A DNA stretch of 64,000 nt from the NCBI GenBank assembly GCA_963210315.1, contig OY723267.1, positions 124,001 to 188,000 of the forward strand, read 5' to 3'. Shown in pieces: positions 15,001 to 29,087 of the stretch. The DNA is from Rhynchopus euleeides (taxonomy: Eukaryota > Euglenozoa > Diplonemea > Diplonemida > Diplonemidae). The translations under genes and the position numbers were made by a program. Under the pieces are notes generated by a model. The model did no database searches and was not told the DNA's origin. It saw nothing but the letters and a program-made list of their open reading frames with translations. Position 1 is the stretch's first letter, and every line of letters begins with the position of its first letter.

Positions 15001-18000
15001 TTGGGTCAAAACATGTGAAAAATGGGTTCCTAAGGGAAATCCCTGCTATTTTCCCGGTTTGGGCCACACAGCCAACATGAACGATTTCGCAGAAAACTGA
15101 TGACCGTTTTCGATCCTGACATCGTGGGTATACCGGGGAATTCACGATAAAAAAAATCGACGAAAAAGTCGGAGTGCACGATATTTTGCCACTGTAGGTG
15201 AAGTACCCACTTTTCCCCTTTGCCAAACAGGGAAAATGTCTTTATATAAACTTCTCCTGAACGGATCTTCGAATTTTTGATCGTAACCGGCCACAGTTGT
15301 AAATTTACTGGACCGCGGAATCCGAGAACATCGATCAGTTATCACAGAAATTAGTAGAAGATATTTCAGAAATTTTTCACCCATTTACGGTTGAGGGTTA
15401 TTATACTGTATTGCGGATTTGCGGGTAATTTCGGTGCGGGAACGGCGCCCCAAATATTCTGACGACTCATGAATCGTGCGAGTGCACCGTGAAACGTACG
15501 GATTCCATCTAGATAGTGGCTTTGGCTTGCAATTTTTTTTTCGAAAATTCGTTTTATTTTTTTGGGTCAAAACATGTGAAAAATGGGTTCCTAAGGGAAA
15601 TCCCTGCTATTTTCCCGGTTTGGGCCACACAGCCAACATGAACGATTTCGCAGAAAACTGATGACCGTTTTCGATCCTGACATCGTGGGTATACCGGGGA
15701 ATTCACGATAAAAAACATCGACGAAAAAGTCGGAGTGCACGATATTTTGCCACTGTAGGTGAAGTACCCACTTTTCCCCTTTGCCAAACAGGGAAAATGT
15801 CTTTATATAAACTTCTCCTGAACGGATCTTCGAATTTTTGATCGTAACCGGCCACAGTTGTAAATTTACTGGACCGCGGAATCCGAGAACATCGATCAGT
15901 TATCACAGAAATTAGTAGAAGATATTTCAGAAATTTTTCACCCATTTACGGTTGAGGGTTATTATACTGTATTGCGGATTTGCGGGTAATTTCGGTGCGG
16001 GAACGGCGCCCCAAATATTCTGACGACTCATGAATCGTGCGAGTGCACCGTGAAACGTACGGATTCCATCTAGATAGTGGCTTTGGCTTGCAATTTTGTT
16101 TTCGAAAATTCGTTTTATTTTTTTGGGTCAAAACATGTGAAAAATGGGTTCCTAAGGGAAATCCCTGCTATTTTCCCGGTTTGGGCCACACAGCCAACAT
16201 GAACGATTTCGCAGAAAACTGATGACCGTTTTCGATCCTGACATCGTGGGTATACCGGGGAATTCACGATAAAAAACATCGACGAAAAAGTCGGAGTGCA
16301 CGATATTTTGCCACTGTAGGTGAAGTACCCACTTTTCCCCTTTGCCAAACAGGGAAAATGTCTTTATATAAACTTCTCCTGAACGGATCTTCGAATTTTT
16401 GATCGTAACCGGCCACAGTTGTAAATTTACTGGACCGCGGAATCCGAGAACATCGATCAGTTATCACAGAAATTAGTAGAAGATATTTCAGAAATTTTTC
16501 ACCCATTTACGGTTGAGGGTTATTATACTGTATTGCGGATTTGCGGGTAATTTCGGTGCGGGAACGGCGCCCCAAATATTCTGACGACTCATGAATCGTG
16601 CGAGTGCACCGTGAAACGTACGGATTCCATCTAGATAGTGGCTTTGGCTTGCAATTTTGTTTTCGAAAATTCGTTTTATTTTTTTGGGTCAAAACATGTG
16701 AAAAATGGGTTCCTAAGGGAAATCCCTGCTATTTTCCCGGTTTGGGCCACACAGCCAACATGAACGATTTCGCAGAAAACTGATGACCGTTTTCGATCCT
16801 GACATCGTGGGTATACCGGGGAATTCACGATAAAAAAAATCGACGAAAAAGTCGGAGTGCACGATATTTTGCCACTGTAGGTGAAGTACCCACTTTTCCC
16901 CTTTGCCAAACAGGGAAAATGTCTTTATATAAACTTCTCCTGAACGGATCTTCGAATTTTTGATCGTAACCGGCCACAGTTGTAAATTTACTGGACCGCG
17001 GAATCCGAGAACATCGATCAGTTATCACAGAAATTAGTAGAAGATATTTCAGAAATTTTTCACCCATTTACGGTTGAGGGTTATTATACTGTATTGCGGA
17101 TTTGCGGGTAATTTCGGTGCGGGAACGGCGCCCCAAATATTCTGACGACTCATGAATCGTGCGAGTGCACCGTGAAACGTACGGATTCCATCTAGATAGT
17201 GGCTTTGGCTTGCAATTTTTTTTTCGAAAATTCGTTTTATTTTTTTGGGTCAAAACATGTGAAAAATGGGTTCCTAAGGGAAATCCCTGCTATTTTCCCG
17301 GTTTGGGCCACACAGCCAACATGAACGATTTCGCAGAAAACTGATGACCGTTTTCGATCCTGACATCGTGGGTATACCGGGGAATTCACGATAAAAAAAA
17401 TCGACGAAAAAGTCGGAGTGCACGATATTTTGCCACTGTAGGTGAAGTACCCACTTTTCCCCTTTGCCAAACAGGGAAAATGTCTTTATATAAACTTCTC
17501 CTGAACGGATCTTCGAATTTTTGATCGTAACCGGCCACAGTTGTAAATTTACTGGACCGCGGAATCCGAGAACATCGATCAGTTATCACAGAAATTAGTA
17601 GAAGATATTTCAGAAATTTTTCACCCATTTACGGTTGAGGGTTATTATACTGTATTGCGGATTTGCGGGTAATTTCGGTGCGGGAACGGCGCCCCAAATA
17701 TTCTGACGACTCATGAATCGTGCGAGTGCACCGTGAAACGTACGGATTCCATCTAGATAGTGGCTTTGGCTTGCAATTTTTTTTTCGAAAATTCGTTTTA
17801 TTTTTTTGGGTCAAAACATGTGAAAAATGGGTTCCTAAGGGAAATCCCTGCTATTTTCCCGGTTTGGGCCACACAGCCAACATGAACGATTTCGCAGAAA
17901 ACTGATGACCGTTTTCGATCCTGACATCGTGGGTATACCGGGGAATTCACGATAAAAAACATCGACGAAAAAGTCGGAGTGCACGATATTTTGCCACTGT

Positions 18001-21000
18001 AGGTGAAGTACCCACTTTTCCCCTTTGCCAAACAGGGAAAATGTCTTTATATAAACTTCTCCTGAACGGATCTTCGAATTTTTGATCGTAACCGGCCACA
18101 GTTGTAAATTTACTGGACCGCGGAATCCGAGAACATCGATCAGTTATCACAGAAATTAGTAGAAGATATTTCAGAAATTTTTCACCCATTTACGGTTGAG
18201 GGTTATTATACTGTATTGCGGATTTGCGGGTAATTTCGGTGCGGGAACGGCGCCCCAAATATTCTGACGACTCATGAATCGTGCGAGTGCACCGTGAAAC
18301 GTACGGATTCCATCTAGATAGTGGCTTTGGCTTGCAATTTTTTTTTCGAAAATTCGTTTTATTTTTTTGGGTCAAAACATGTGAAAAATGGGTTCCTAAG
18401 GGAAATCCCTGCTATTTTCCCGGTTTGGGCCACACAGCCAACATGAACGATTTCGCAGAAAACTGATGACCGTTTTCGATCCTGACATCGTGGGTATACC
18501 GGGGAATTCACGATAAAAAACATCGACGAAAAAGTCGGAGTGCACGATATTTTGCCACTGTAGGTGAAGTACCCACTTTTCCCCTTTGCCAAACAGGGAA
18601 AATGTCTTTATATAAACTTCTCCTGAACGGATCTTCGAATTTTTGATCGTAACCGGCCACAGTTGTAAATTTACTGGACCGCGGAATCCGAGAACATCGA
18701 TCAGTTATCACAGAAATTAGTAGAAGATATTTCAGAAATTTTTCACCCATTTACGGTTGAGGGTTATTATACTGTATTGCGGATTTGCGGGTAATTTCGG
18801 TGCGGGAACGGCGCCCCAAATATTCTGACGACTCATGAATCGTGCGAGTGCACCGTGAAACGTACGGATTCCATCTAGATAGTGGCTTTGGCTTGCAATT
18901 TTGTTTTCGAAAATTCGTTTTATTTTTTTGGGTCAAAACATGTGAAAAATGGGTTCCTAAGGGAAATCCCTGCTATTTTCCCGGTTTGGGCCACACAGCC
19001 AACATGAACGATTTCGCAGAAAACTGATGACCGTTTTCGATCCTGACATCGTGGGTATACCGGGGAATTCACGATAAAAAACATCGACGAAAAAGTCGGA
19101 GTGCACGATATTTTGCCACTGTAGGTGAAGTACCCACTTTTCCCCTTTGCCAAACAGGGAAAATGTCTTTATATAAACTTCTCCTGAACGGATCTTCGAA
19201 TTTTTGATCGTAACCGGCCACAGTTGTAAATTTACTGGACCGCGGAATCCGAGAACATCGATCAGTTATCACAGAAATTAGTAGAAGATATTTCAGAAAT
19301 TTTTCACCCATTTACGGTTGAGGGTTATTATACTGTATTGCGGATTTGCGGGTAATTTCGGTGCGGGAACGGCGCCCCAAATATTCTGACGACTCATGAA
19401 TCGTGCGAGTGCACCGTGAAACGTACGGATTCCATCTAGATAGTGGCTTTGGCTTGCAATTTTGTTTTCGAAAATTCGTTTTATTTTTTTGGGTCAAAAC
19501 ATGTGAAAAATGGGTTCCTAAGGGAAATCCCTGCTATTTTCCCGGTTTGGGCCACACAGCCAACATGAACGATTTCGCAGAAAACTGATGACCGTTTTCG
19601 ATCCTGACATCGTGGGTATACCGGGGAATTCACGATAAAAAAAATCGACGAAAAAGTCGGAGTGCACGATATTTTGCCACTGTAGGTGAAGTACCCACTT
19701 TTCCCCTTTGCCAAACAGGGAAAATGTCTTTATATAAACTTCTCCTGAACGGATCTTCGAATTTTTGATCGTAACCGGCCACAGTTGTAAATTTACTGGA
19801 CCGCGGAATCCGAGAACATCGATCAGTTATCACAGAAATTAGTAGAAGATATTTCAGAAATTTTTCACCCATTTACGGTTGAGGGTTATTATACTGTATT
19901 GCGGATTTGCGGGTAATTTCGGTGCGGGAACGGCGCCCCAAATATTCTGACGACTCATGAATCGTGCGAGTGCACCGTGAAACGTACGGATTCCATCTAG
20001 ATAGTGGCTTTGGCTTGCAATTTTTTTTTCGAAAATTCGTTTTATTTTTTTGGGTCAAAACATGTGAAAAATGGGTTCCTAAGGGAAATCCCTGCTATTT
20101 TCCCGGTTTGGGCCACACAGCCAACATGAACGATTTCGCAGAAAACTGATGACCGTTTTCGATCCTGACATCGTGGGTATACCGGGGAATTCACGATAAA
20201 AAACATCGACGAAAAAGTCGGAGTGCACGATATTTTGCCACTGTAGGTGAAGTACCCACTTTTCCCCTTTGCCAAACAGGGAAAATGTCTTTATATAAAC
20301 TTCTCCTGAACGGATCTTCGAATTTTTGATCGTAACCGGCCACAGTTGTAAATTTACTGGACCGCGGAATCCGAGAACATCGATCAGTTATCACAGAAAT
20401 TAGTAGAAGATATTTCAGAAATTTTTCACCCATTTACGGTTGAGGGTTATTATACTGTATTGCGGATTTGCGGGTAATTTCGGTGCGGGAACGGCGCCCC
20501 AAATATTCTGACGACTCATGAATCGTGCGAGTGCACCGTGAAACGTACGGATTCCATCTAGATAGTGGCTTTGGCTTGCAATTTTGTTTTCGAAAATTCG
20601 TTTTATTTTTTTGGGTCAAAACATGTGAAAAATGGGTTCCTAAGGGAAATCCCTGCTATTTTCCCGGTTTGGGCCACACAGCCAACATGAACGATTTCGC
20701 AGAAAACTGATGACCGTTTTCGATCCTGACATCGTGGGTATACCGGGGAATTCACGATAAAAAACATCGACGAAAAAGTCGGAGTGCACGATATTTTGCC
20801 ACTGTAGGTGAAGTACCCACTTTTCCCCTTTGCCAAACAGGGAAAATGTCTTTATATAAACTTCTCCTGAACGGATCTTCGAATTTTTGATCGTAACCGG
20901 CCACAGTTGTAAATTTACTGGACCGCGGAATCCGAGAACATCGATCAGTTATCACAGAAATTAGTAGAAGATATTTCAGAAATTTTTCACCCATTTACGG

Positions 21001-24000
21001 TTGAGGGTTATTATACTGTATTGCGGATTTGCGGGTAATTTCGGTGCGGGAACGGCGCCCCAAATATTCTGACGACTCATGAATCGTGCGAGTGCACCGT
21101 GAAACGTACGGATTCCATCTAGATAGTGGCTTTGGCTTGCAATTTTTTTTTCGAAAATTCGTTTTATTTTTTTGGGTCAAAACATGTGAAAAATGGGTTC
21201 CTAAGGGAAATCCCTGCTATTTTCCCGGTTTGGGCCACACAGCCAACATGAACGATTTCGCAGAAAACTGATGACCGTTTTCGATCCTGACATCGTGGGT
21301 ATACCGGGGAATTCACGATAAAAAACATCGACGAAAAAGTCGGAGTGCACGATATTTTGCCACTGTAGGTGAAGTACCCACTTTTCCCCTTTGCCAAACA
21401 GGGAAAATGTCTTTATATAAACTTCTCCTGAACGGATCTTCGAATTTTTGATCGTAACCGGCCACAGTTGTAAATTTACTGGACCGCGGAATCCGAGAAC
21501 ATCGATCAGTTATCACAGAAATTAGTAGAAGATATTTCAGAAATTTTTCACCCATTTACGGTTGAGGGTTATTATACTGTATTGCGGATTTGCGGGTAAT
21601 TTCGGTGCGGGAACGGCGCCCCAAATATTCTGACGACTCATGAATCGTGCGAGTGCACCGTGAAACGTACGGATTCCATCTAGATAGTGGCTTTGGCTTG
21701 CAATTTTGTTTTCGAAAATTCGTTTTATTTTTTTGGGTCAAAACATGTGAAAAATGGGTTCCTAAGGGAAATCCCTGCTATTTTCCCGGTTTGGGCCACA
21801 CAGCCAACATGAACGATTTCGCAGAAAACTGATGACCGTTTTCGATCCTGACATCGTGGGTATACCGGGGAATTCACGATAAAAAACATCGACGAAAAAG
21901 TCGGAGTGCACGATATTTTGCCACTGTAGGTGAAGTACCCACTTTTCCCCTTTGCCAAACAGGGAAAATGTCTTTATATAAACTTCTCCTGAACGGATCT
22001 TCGAATTTTTGATCGTAACCGGCCACAGTTGTAAATTTACTGGACCGCGGAATCCGAGAACATCGATCAGTTATCACAGAAATTAGTAGAAGATATTTCA
22101 GAAATTTTTCACCCATTTACGGTTGAGGGTTATTATACTGTATTGCGGATTTGCGGGTAATTTCGGTGCGGGAACGGCGCCCCAAATATTCTGACGACTC
22201 ATGAATCGTGCGAGTGCACCGTGAAACGTACGGATTCCATCTAGATAGTGGCTTTGGCTTGCAATTTTGTTTTCGAAAATTCGTTTTATTTTTTTGGGTC
22301 AAAACATGTGAAAAATGGGTTCCTAAGGGAAATCCCTGCTATTTTCCCGGTTTGGGCCACACAGCCAACATGAACGATTTCGCAGAAAACTGATGACCGT
22401 TTTCGATCCTGACATCGTGGGTATACCGGGGAATTCACGATAAAAAACATCGACGAAAAAGTCGGAGTGCACGATATTTTGCCACTGTAGGTGAAGTACC
22501 CACTTTTCCCCTTTGCCAAACAGGGAAAATGTCTTTATATAAACTTCTCCTGAACGGATCTTCGAATTTTTGATCGTAACCGGCCACAGTTGTAAATTTA
22601 CTGGACCGCGGAATCCGAGAACATCGATCAGTTATCACAGAAATTAGTAGAAGATATTTCAGAAATTTTTCACCCATTTACGGTTGAGGGTTATTATACT
22701 GTATTGCGGATTTGCGGGTAATTTCGGTGCGGGAACGGCGCCCCAAATATTCTGACGACTCATGAATCGTGCGAGTGCACCGTGAAACGTACGGATTCCA
22801 TCTAGATAGTGGCTTTGGCTTGCAATTTTTTTTTCGAAAATTCGTTTTATTTTTTTGGGTCAAAACATGTGAAAAATGGGTTCCTAAGGGAAATCCCTGC
22901 TATTTTCCCGGTTTGGGCCACACAGCCAACATGAACGATTTCGCAGAAAACTGATGACCGTTTTCGATCCTGACATCGTGGGTATACCGGGGAATTCACG
23001 ATAAAAAACATCGACGAAAAAGTCGGAGTGCACGATATTTTGCCACTGTAGGTGAAGTACCCACTTTTCCCCTTTGCCAAACAGGGAAAATGTCTTTATA
23101 TAAACTTCTCCTGAACGGATCTTCGAATTTTTGATCGTAACCGGCCACAGTTGTAAATTTACTGGACCGCGGAATCCGAGAACATCGATCAGTTATCACA
23201 GAAATTAGTAGAAGATATTTCAGAAATTTTTCACCCATTTACGGTTGAGGGTTATTATACTGTATTGCGGATTTGCGGGTAATTTCGGTGCGGGAACGGC
23301 GCCCCAAATATTCTGACGACTCATGAATCGTGCGAGTGCACCGTGAAACGTACGGATTCCATCTAGATAGTGGCTTTGGCTTGCAATTTTGTTTTCGAAA
23401 ATTCGTTTTATTTTTTTGGGTCAAAACATGTGAAAAATGGGTTCCTAAGGGAAATCCCTGCTATTTTCCCGGTTTGGGCCACACAGCCAACATGAACGAT
23501 TTCGCAGAAAACTGATGACCGTTTTCGATCCTGACATCGTGGGTATACCGGGGAATTCACGATAAAAAACATCGACGAAAAAGTCGGAGTGCACGATATT
23601 TTGCCACTGTAGGTGAAGTACCCACTTTTCCCCTTTGCCAAACAGGGAAAATGTCTTTATATAAACTTCTCCTGAACGGATCTTCGAATTTTTGATCGTA
23701 ACCGGCCACAGTTGTAAATTTACTGGACCGCGGAATCCGAGAACATCGATCAGTTATCACAGAAATTAGTAGAAGATATTTCAGAAATTTTTCACCCATT
23801 TACGGTTGAGGGTTATTATACTGTATTGCGGATTTGCGGGTAATTTCGGTGCGGGAACGGCGCCCCAAATATTCTGACGACTCATGAATCGTGCGAGTGC
23901 ACCGTGAAACGTACGGATTCCATCTAGATAGTGGCTTTGGCTTGCAATTTTGTTTTCGAAAATTCGTTTTATTTTTTTGGGTCAAAACATGTGAAAAATG

Positions 24001-25902
24001 GGTTCCTAAGGGAAATCCCTGCTATTTTCCCGGTTTGGGCCACACAGCCAACATGAACGATTTCGCAGAAAACTGATGACCGTTTTCGATCCTGACATCG
24101 TGGGTATACCGGGGAATTCACGATAAAAAACATCGACGAAAAAGTCGGAGTGCACGATATTTTGCCACTGTAGGTGAAGTACCCACTTTTCCCCTTTGCC
24201 AAACAGGGAAAATGTCTTTATATAAACTTCTCCTGAACGGATCTTCGAATTTTTGATCGTAACCGGCCACAGTTGTAAATTTACTGGACCGCGGAATCCG
24301 AGAACATCGATCAGTTATCACAGAAATTAGTAGAAGATATTTCAGAAATTTTTCACCCATTTACGGTTGAGGGTTATTATACTGTATTGCGGATTTGCGG
24401 GTAATTTCGGTGCGGGAACGGCGCCCCAAATATTCTGACGACTCATGAATCGTGCGAGTGCACCGTGAAACGTACGGATTCCATCTAGATAGTGGCTTTG
24501 GCTTGCAATTTTTTTTTCGAAAATTCGTTTTATTTTTTTGGGTCAAAACATGTGAAAAATGGGTTCCTAAGGGAAATCCCTGCTATTTTCCCGGTTTGGG
24601 CCACACAGCCAACATGAACGATTTCGCAGAAAACTGATGACCGTTTTCGATCCTGACATCGTGGGTATACCGGGGAATTCACGATAAAAAACATCGACGA
24701 AAAAGTCGGAGTGCACGATATTTTGCCACTGTAGGTGAAGTACCCACTTTTCCCCTTTGCCAAACAGGGAAAATGTCTTTATATAAACTTCTCCTGAACG
24801 GATCTTCGAATTTTTGATCGTAACCGGCCACAGTTGTAAATTTACTGGACCGCGGAATCCGAGAACATCGATCAGTTATCACAGAAATTAGTAGAAGATA
24901 TTTCAGAAATTTTTCACCCATTTACGGTTGAGGGTTATTATACTGTATTGCGGATTTGCGGGTAATTTCGGTGCGGGAACGGCGCCCCAAATATTCTGAC
25001 GACTCATGAATCGTGCGAGTGCACCGTGAAACGTACGGATTCCATCTAGATAGTGGCTTTGGCTTGCAATTTTGTTTTCGAAAATTCGTTTTATTTTTTT
25101 GGGTCAAAACATGTGAAAAATGGGTTCCTAAGGGAAATCCCTGCTATTTTCCCGGTTTGGGCCACACAGCCAACATGAACGATTTCGCAGAAAACTGATG
25201 ACCGTTTTCGATCCTGACATCGTGGGTATACCGGGGAATTCACGATAAAAAACATCGACGAAAAAGTCGGAGTGCACGATATTTTGCCACTGTAGGTGAA
25301 GTACCCACTTTTCCCCTTTGCCAAACAGGGAAAATGTCTTTATATAAACTTCTCCTGAACGGATCTTCGAATTTTTGATCGTAACCGGCCACAGTTGTAA
25401 ATTTACTGGACCGCGGAATCCGAGAACATCGATCAGTTATCACAGAAATTAGTAGAAGATATTTCAGAAATTTTTCACCCATTTACGGTTGAGGGTTATT
25501 ATACTGTATTGCGGATTTGCGGGTAATTTCGGTGCGGGAACGGCGCCCCAAATATTCTGACGACTCATGAATCGTGCGAGTGCACCGTGAAACGTACGGA
25601 TTCCATCTAGATAGTGGCTTTGGCTTGCAATTTTTTTTTCGAAAATTCGTTTTATTTTTTTGGGTCAAAACATGTGAAAAATGGGTTCCTAAGGGAAATC
25701 CCTGCTATTTTCCCGGTTTGGGCCACACAGCCAACATGAACGATTTCGCAGAAAACTGATGACCGTTTTCGATCCTGACATCGTGGGTATACCGGGGAAT
25801 TCACGATAAAAAAAATCGACGAAAAAGTCGGAGTGCACGATATTTTGCCACTGTAGGTGAAGTACCCACTTTTCCCCTTTGCCAAACAGGGAAAATGTCT
25901 TT
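1..25902. repeat. 561-bp tandem satellite, subfamily A (about 46 copies)
   Basis: Head-to-tail copies of a 561-bp unit; identical landmarks recur exactly every 561 bases. The array is cut by the left window edge. Copies differ at a few diagnostic sites: the base context before ATCGACGAAAAAGTCGG, the middle of the T-run before CGAAAATTCG (C, T or G), GCAGAGAAC versus GCAGAAAAC, and GTTGAAAAT versus GTTGTAAAT. Each unit holds a palindrome TTTTCGAAAA and a hairpin-capable CGAC-GAAAAA-GTCG. Because 561 is a multiple of 3, the same 61, 77, 80 (minus) and 61 (plus) codon open frames reappear in nearly every unit. They overlap each other and match nothing I recognise, so I treat them as chance frames. 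No rRNA, tRNA or spliced-leader motif was recognised. The array is probably heterochromatic (subtelomeric or pericentromeric), which is inference. Confidence 0.98.
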
Positions 25903-28717
25903 TTATAAATTTCTCCTAAACGAATCTTCGAATTTTTGATCGTAACCGGCCGCAGTTGAAAATTTACTGGACCGCGGAATCCGAGAACATCGATCAGTTT
26001 TCACAGAAATTAGTAGAAGATATTTCAGAAATTTTTCACCCATTTACGGTTGAGGGTTATTATACTGTATTGCGGATTTGCGGGTAATTTCGGTGCGGGA
26101 ACCGGAGCCCATCCTCTTCGACGACTCATGAATCGTGCGGGTGCACCGTGTAACGTACGGAATCCATCTAGGGCCCAGTCTTGAAAAACTTTTTTTTTGG
26201 CGACAACCTTTTTTATTTTTTTGGGTCAAAACATGTGAAAAATGGGTTCCTAAGGGAAATCCCTGCTATTTTCCCGGTTTGGGCCACGCAGCCAACATGA
26301 ACGAATTTGCAAAAAACTGATGACCGTTTTCGATCCTGACATCGTGGGTATACCGGGGAATTCACGATAAAAAAAATCGACAAAAAAGTCGGAGTGCACG
26401 ATATTTTGCCACTGTAGGTGAAGTACCCACTTTTCCCCTTTGCCAAACAGGGAAAATGTCTTTTTATAAATTTCTCCTAAACGAATCTTCGAATTTTTGA
26501 TCGTAACCGGCCGCAGTTGAAAATTTACTGGACCGCGGAATCCGAGAACATCGATCAGTTTTCACAGAAATTAGTAGAAGATATTTCAGAAATTTTTCAC
26601 CCATTTACGGTTGAGGGTTATTATACTGTATTGCGGATTTGCGGGTAATTTCGGTGCGGGAACCGGAGCCCATCCTCTTCGACGACTCATGAATCGTGCG
26701 GGTGCACCGTGTAACGTACGGAATCCATCTAGGGCCCAGTCTTGAAAAACTTTTTTTTTGGCGACAACCTTTTTTATTTTTTTGGGTCAAAACATGTGAA
26801 AAATGGGTTCCTAAGGGAAATCCCTGCTATTTTCCCGGTTTGGGCCACGCAGCCAACATGAACGAATTTGCAAAAAACTGATGACCGTTTTCGATCCTGA
26901 CATCGTGGGTATACCGGGGAATTCACGATAAAAAAAATCGACAAAAAAGTCGGAGTGCACGATATTTTGCCACTGTAGGTGAAGTACCCACTTTTCCCCT
27001 TTGCCAAACAGGGAAAATGTCTTTTTATAAATTTCTCCTAAACGAATCTTCGAATTTTTGATCGTAACCGGCCGCAGTTGAAAATTTACTGGACCGCGGA
27101 ATCCGAGAACATCGATCAGTTTTCACAGAAATTAGTAGAAGATATTTCAGAAATTTTTCACCCATTTACGGTTGAGGGTTATTATACTGTATTGCGGATT
27201 TGCGGGTAATTTCGGTGCGGGAACCGGAGCCCATCCTCTTCGACGACTCATGAATCGTGCGGGTGCACCGTGTAACGTACGGAATCCATCTAGGGCCCAG
27301 TCTTGAAAAACTTTTTTTTTGGCGACAACCTTTTTTATTTTTTTGGGTCAAAACATGTGAAAAATGGGTTCCTAAGGGAAATCCCTGCTATTTTCCCGGT
27401 TTGGGCCACGCAGCCAACATGAACGAATTTGCAAAAAACTGATGACCGTTTTCGATCCTGACATCGTGGGTATACCGGGGAATTCACGATAAAAAAAATC
27501 GACAAAAAAGTCGGAGTGCACGATATTTTGCCACTGTAGGTGAAGTACCCACTTTTCCCCTTTGCCAAACAGGGAAAATGTCTTTTTATAAATTTCTCCT
27601 AAACGAATCTTCGAATTTTTGATCGTAACCGGCCGCAGTTGAAAATTTACTGGACCGCGGAATCCGAGAACATCGATCAGTTTTCACAGAAATTAGTAGA
27701 AGATATTTCAGAAATTTTTCACCCATTTACGGTTGAGGGTTATTATACTGTATTGCGGATTTGCGGGTAATTTCGGTGCGGGAACCGGAGCCCATCCTCT
27801 TCGACGACTCATGAATCGTGCGGGTGCACCGTGTAACGTACGGAATCCATCTAGGGCCCAGTCTTGAAAAACTTTTTTTTTGGCGACAACCTTTTTTATT
27901 TTTTTGGGTCAAAACATGTGAAAAATGGGTTCCTAAGGGAAATCCCTGCTATTTTCCCGGTTTGGGCCACGCAGCCAACATGAACGAATTTGCAAAAAAC
28001 TGATGACCGTTTTCGATCCTGACATCGTGGGTATACCGGGGAATTCACGATAAAAAAAATCGACAAAAAAGTCGGAGTGCACGATATTTTGCCACTGTAG
28101 GTGAAGTACCCACTTTTCCCCTTTGCCAAACAGGGAAAATGTCTTTTTATAAATTTCTCCTAAACGAATCTTCGAATTTTTGATCGTAACCGGCCGCAGT
28201 TGAAAATTTACTGGACCGCGGAATCCGAGAACATCGATCAGTTTTCACAGAAATTAGTAGAAGATATTTCAGAAATTTTTCACCCATTTACGGTTGAGGG
28301 TTATTATACTGTATTGCGGATTTGCGGGTAATTTCGGTGCGGGAACCGGAGCCCATCCTCTTCGACGACTCATGAATCGTGCGGGTGCACCGTGTAACGT
28401 ACGGAATCCATCTAGGGCCCAGTCTTGAAAAACTTTTTTTTTGGCGACAACCTTTTTTATTTTTTTGGGTCAAAACATGTGAAAAATGGGTTCCTAAGGG
28501 AAATCCCTGCTATTTTCCCGGTTTGGGCCACGCAGCCAACATGAACGAATTTGCAAAAAACTGATGACCGTTTTCGATCCTGACATCGTGGGTATACCGG
28601 GGAATTCACGATAAAAAAAATCGACAAAAAAGTCGGAGTGCACGATATTTTGCCACTGTAGGTGAAGTACCCACTTTTCCCCTTTGCCAAACAGGGAAAA
28701 TGTCTTTTTATAAATTT
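25903..28717. repeat. 561-bp tandem satellite, subfamily B (5 copies)
   Basis: Five further 561-bp copies in the same register as subfamily A, carrying a shared set of differences: CTTTTTATAAATTTCTCC for CTTTATATAAACTTCTCC, CGACAAAAAAGTCGG for CGACGAAAAAGTCGG in copies after the first, and a replaced tract of about 110 bp (for example 26100-26215) with GAACCGGAGCCCATCC and TTTGGCGACAACC. By eye the five copies look the same as one another, which suggests recent amplification of one variant. The last copy stops at TATAAATTT next to the inverted-repeat element that starts at 28720. Confidence 0.97.
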
Positions 28718-28719
28718 TA

Positions 28720-29087
28720 TACCTGGGACCCCCCGTGTATAAGTCCCCCCCCCTTACCCCCGTGTTTAAGTCCCCCCCTGGGGGTCTGGCAGGGGGGGGA
28801 CTTAAACACAGGGGGACCTAAACACGGGGGTGGGCTGGTCTGGAGGGTCATCAGGTGGCCCCTAGGCCCTCCAGGTGCTGTCTGAGTCGAAAAGTGGGGT
28901 GCCAAAAGTCCATCCGGACCGGAATTACCCCCCTACGACAGCAGAGGAAGAGGTCTTCTTGGTCTCCACTGTGCCACCCCCGTGTTTAAGCCCCCCCTGT
29001 GTTTAGGTCCGCCCCCCCCGTGTTTAAGTCCCCCCCGGCCGAAAATCGCCTCCAGGGGGGGGACTTAAACACGGGGGGTCCCAGGTA
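28720..29087. mobile_element. MITE-like element with terminal and nested inverted repeats
   Basis: The left end TACCTGGGACCCCCCGTGT (28720-28738) is the exact reverse complement of the right end (29069-29087). The match continues to about 34 bp with one mismatch (GTGTATAAG versus GTGTTTAAG). Inside, a motif of the form CCCCGTGTTTAAGTCCCCCC recurs several times in both orientations (28755-28780, 28790-28832, 28976-29038, 29054-29080), giving nested hairpins such as 28756-28812. There is no coding capacity. The size (368 bp), non-coding content and terminal inverted repeats resemble a miniature inverted-repeat transposable element. I see no clear target-site duplication (left flank ends TAAATTTTA, right flank begins CTGTAAATT), so transposition is inferred only from structure. 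It sits at the boundary between the regular 561-bp array and its decayed relatives. Confidence 0.6.

Noticed and set aside
238-28690. Recurrent 61-, 77- and 80-codon frames in each 561-bp unit
   Set aside because: They overlap on opposite strands, persist only because 561 is divisible by 3, and lack family resemblance. Variation hits amino-acid-changing sites freely.
1-28717. Tandem 5S rRNA or spliced-leader RNA gene array
   Set aside because: Unit length and T-runs made this worth considering, but no 5S internal control region, spliced-leader/Sm-site arrangement or tRNA-like fold was recognised.
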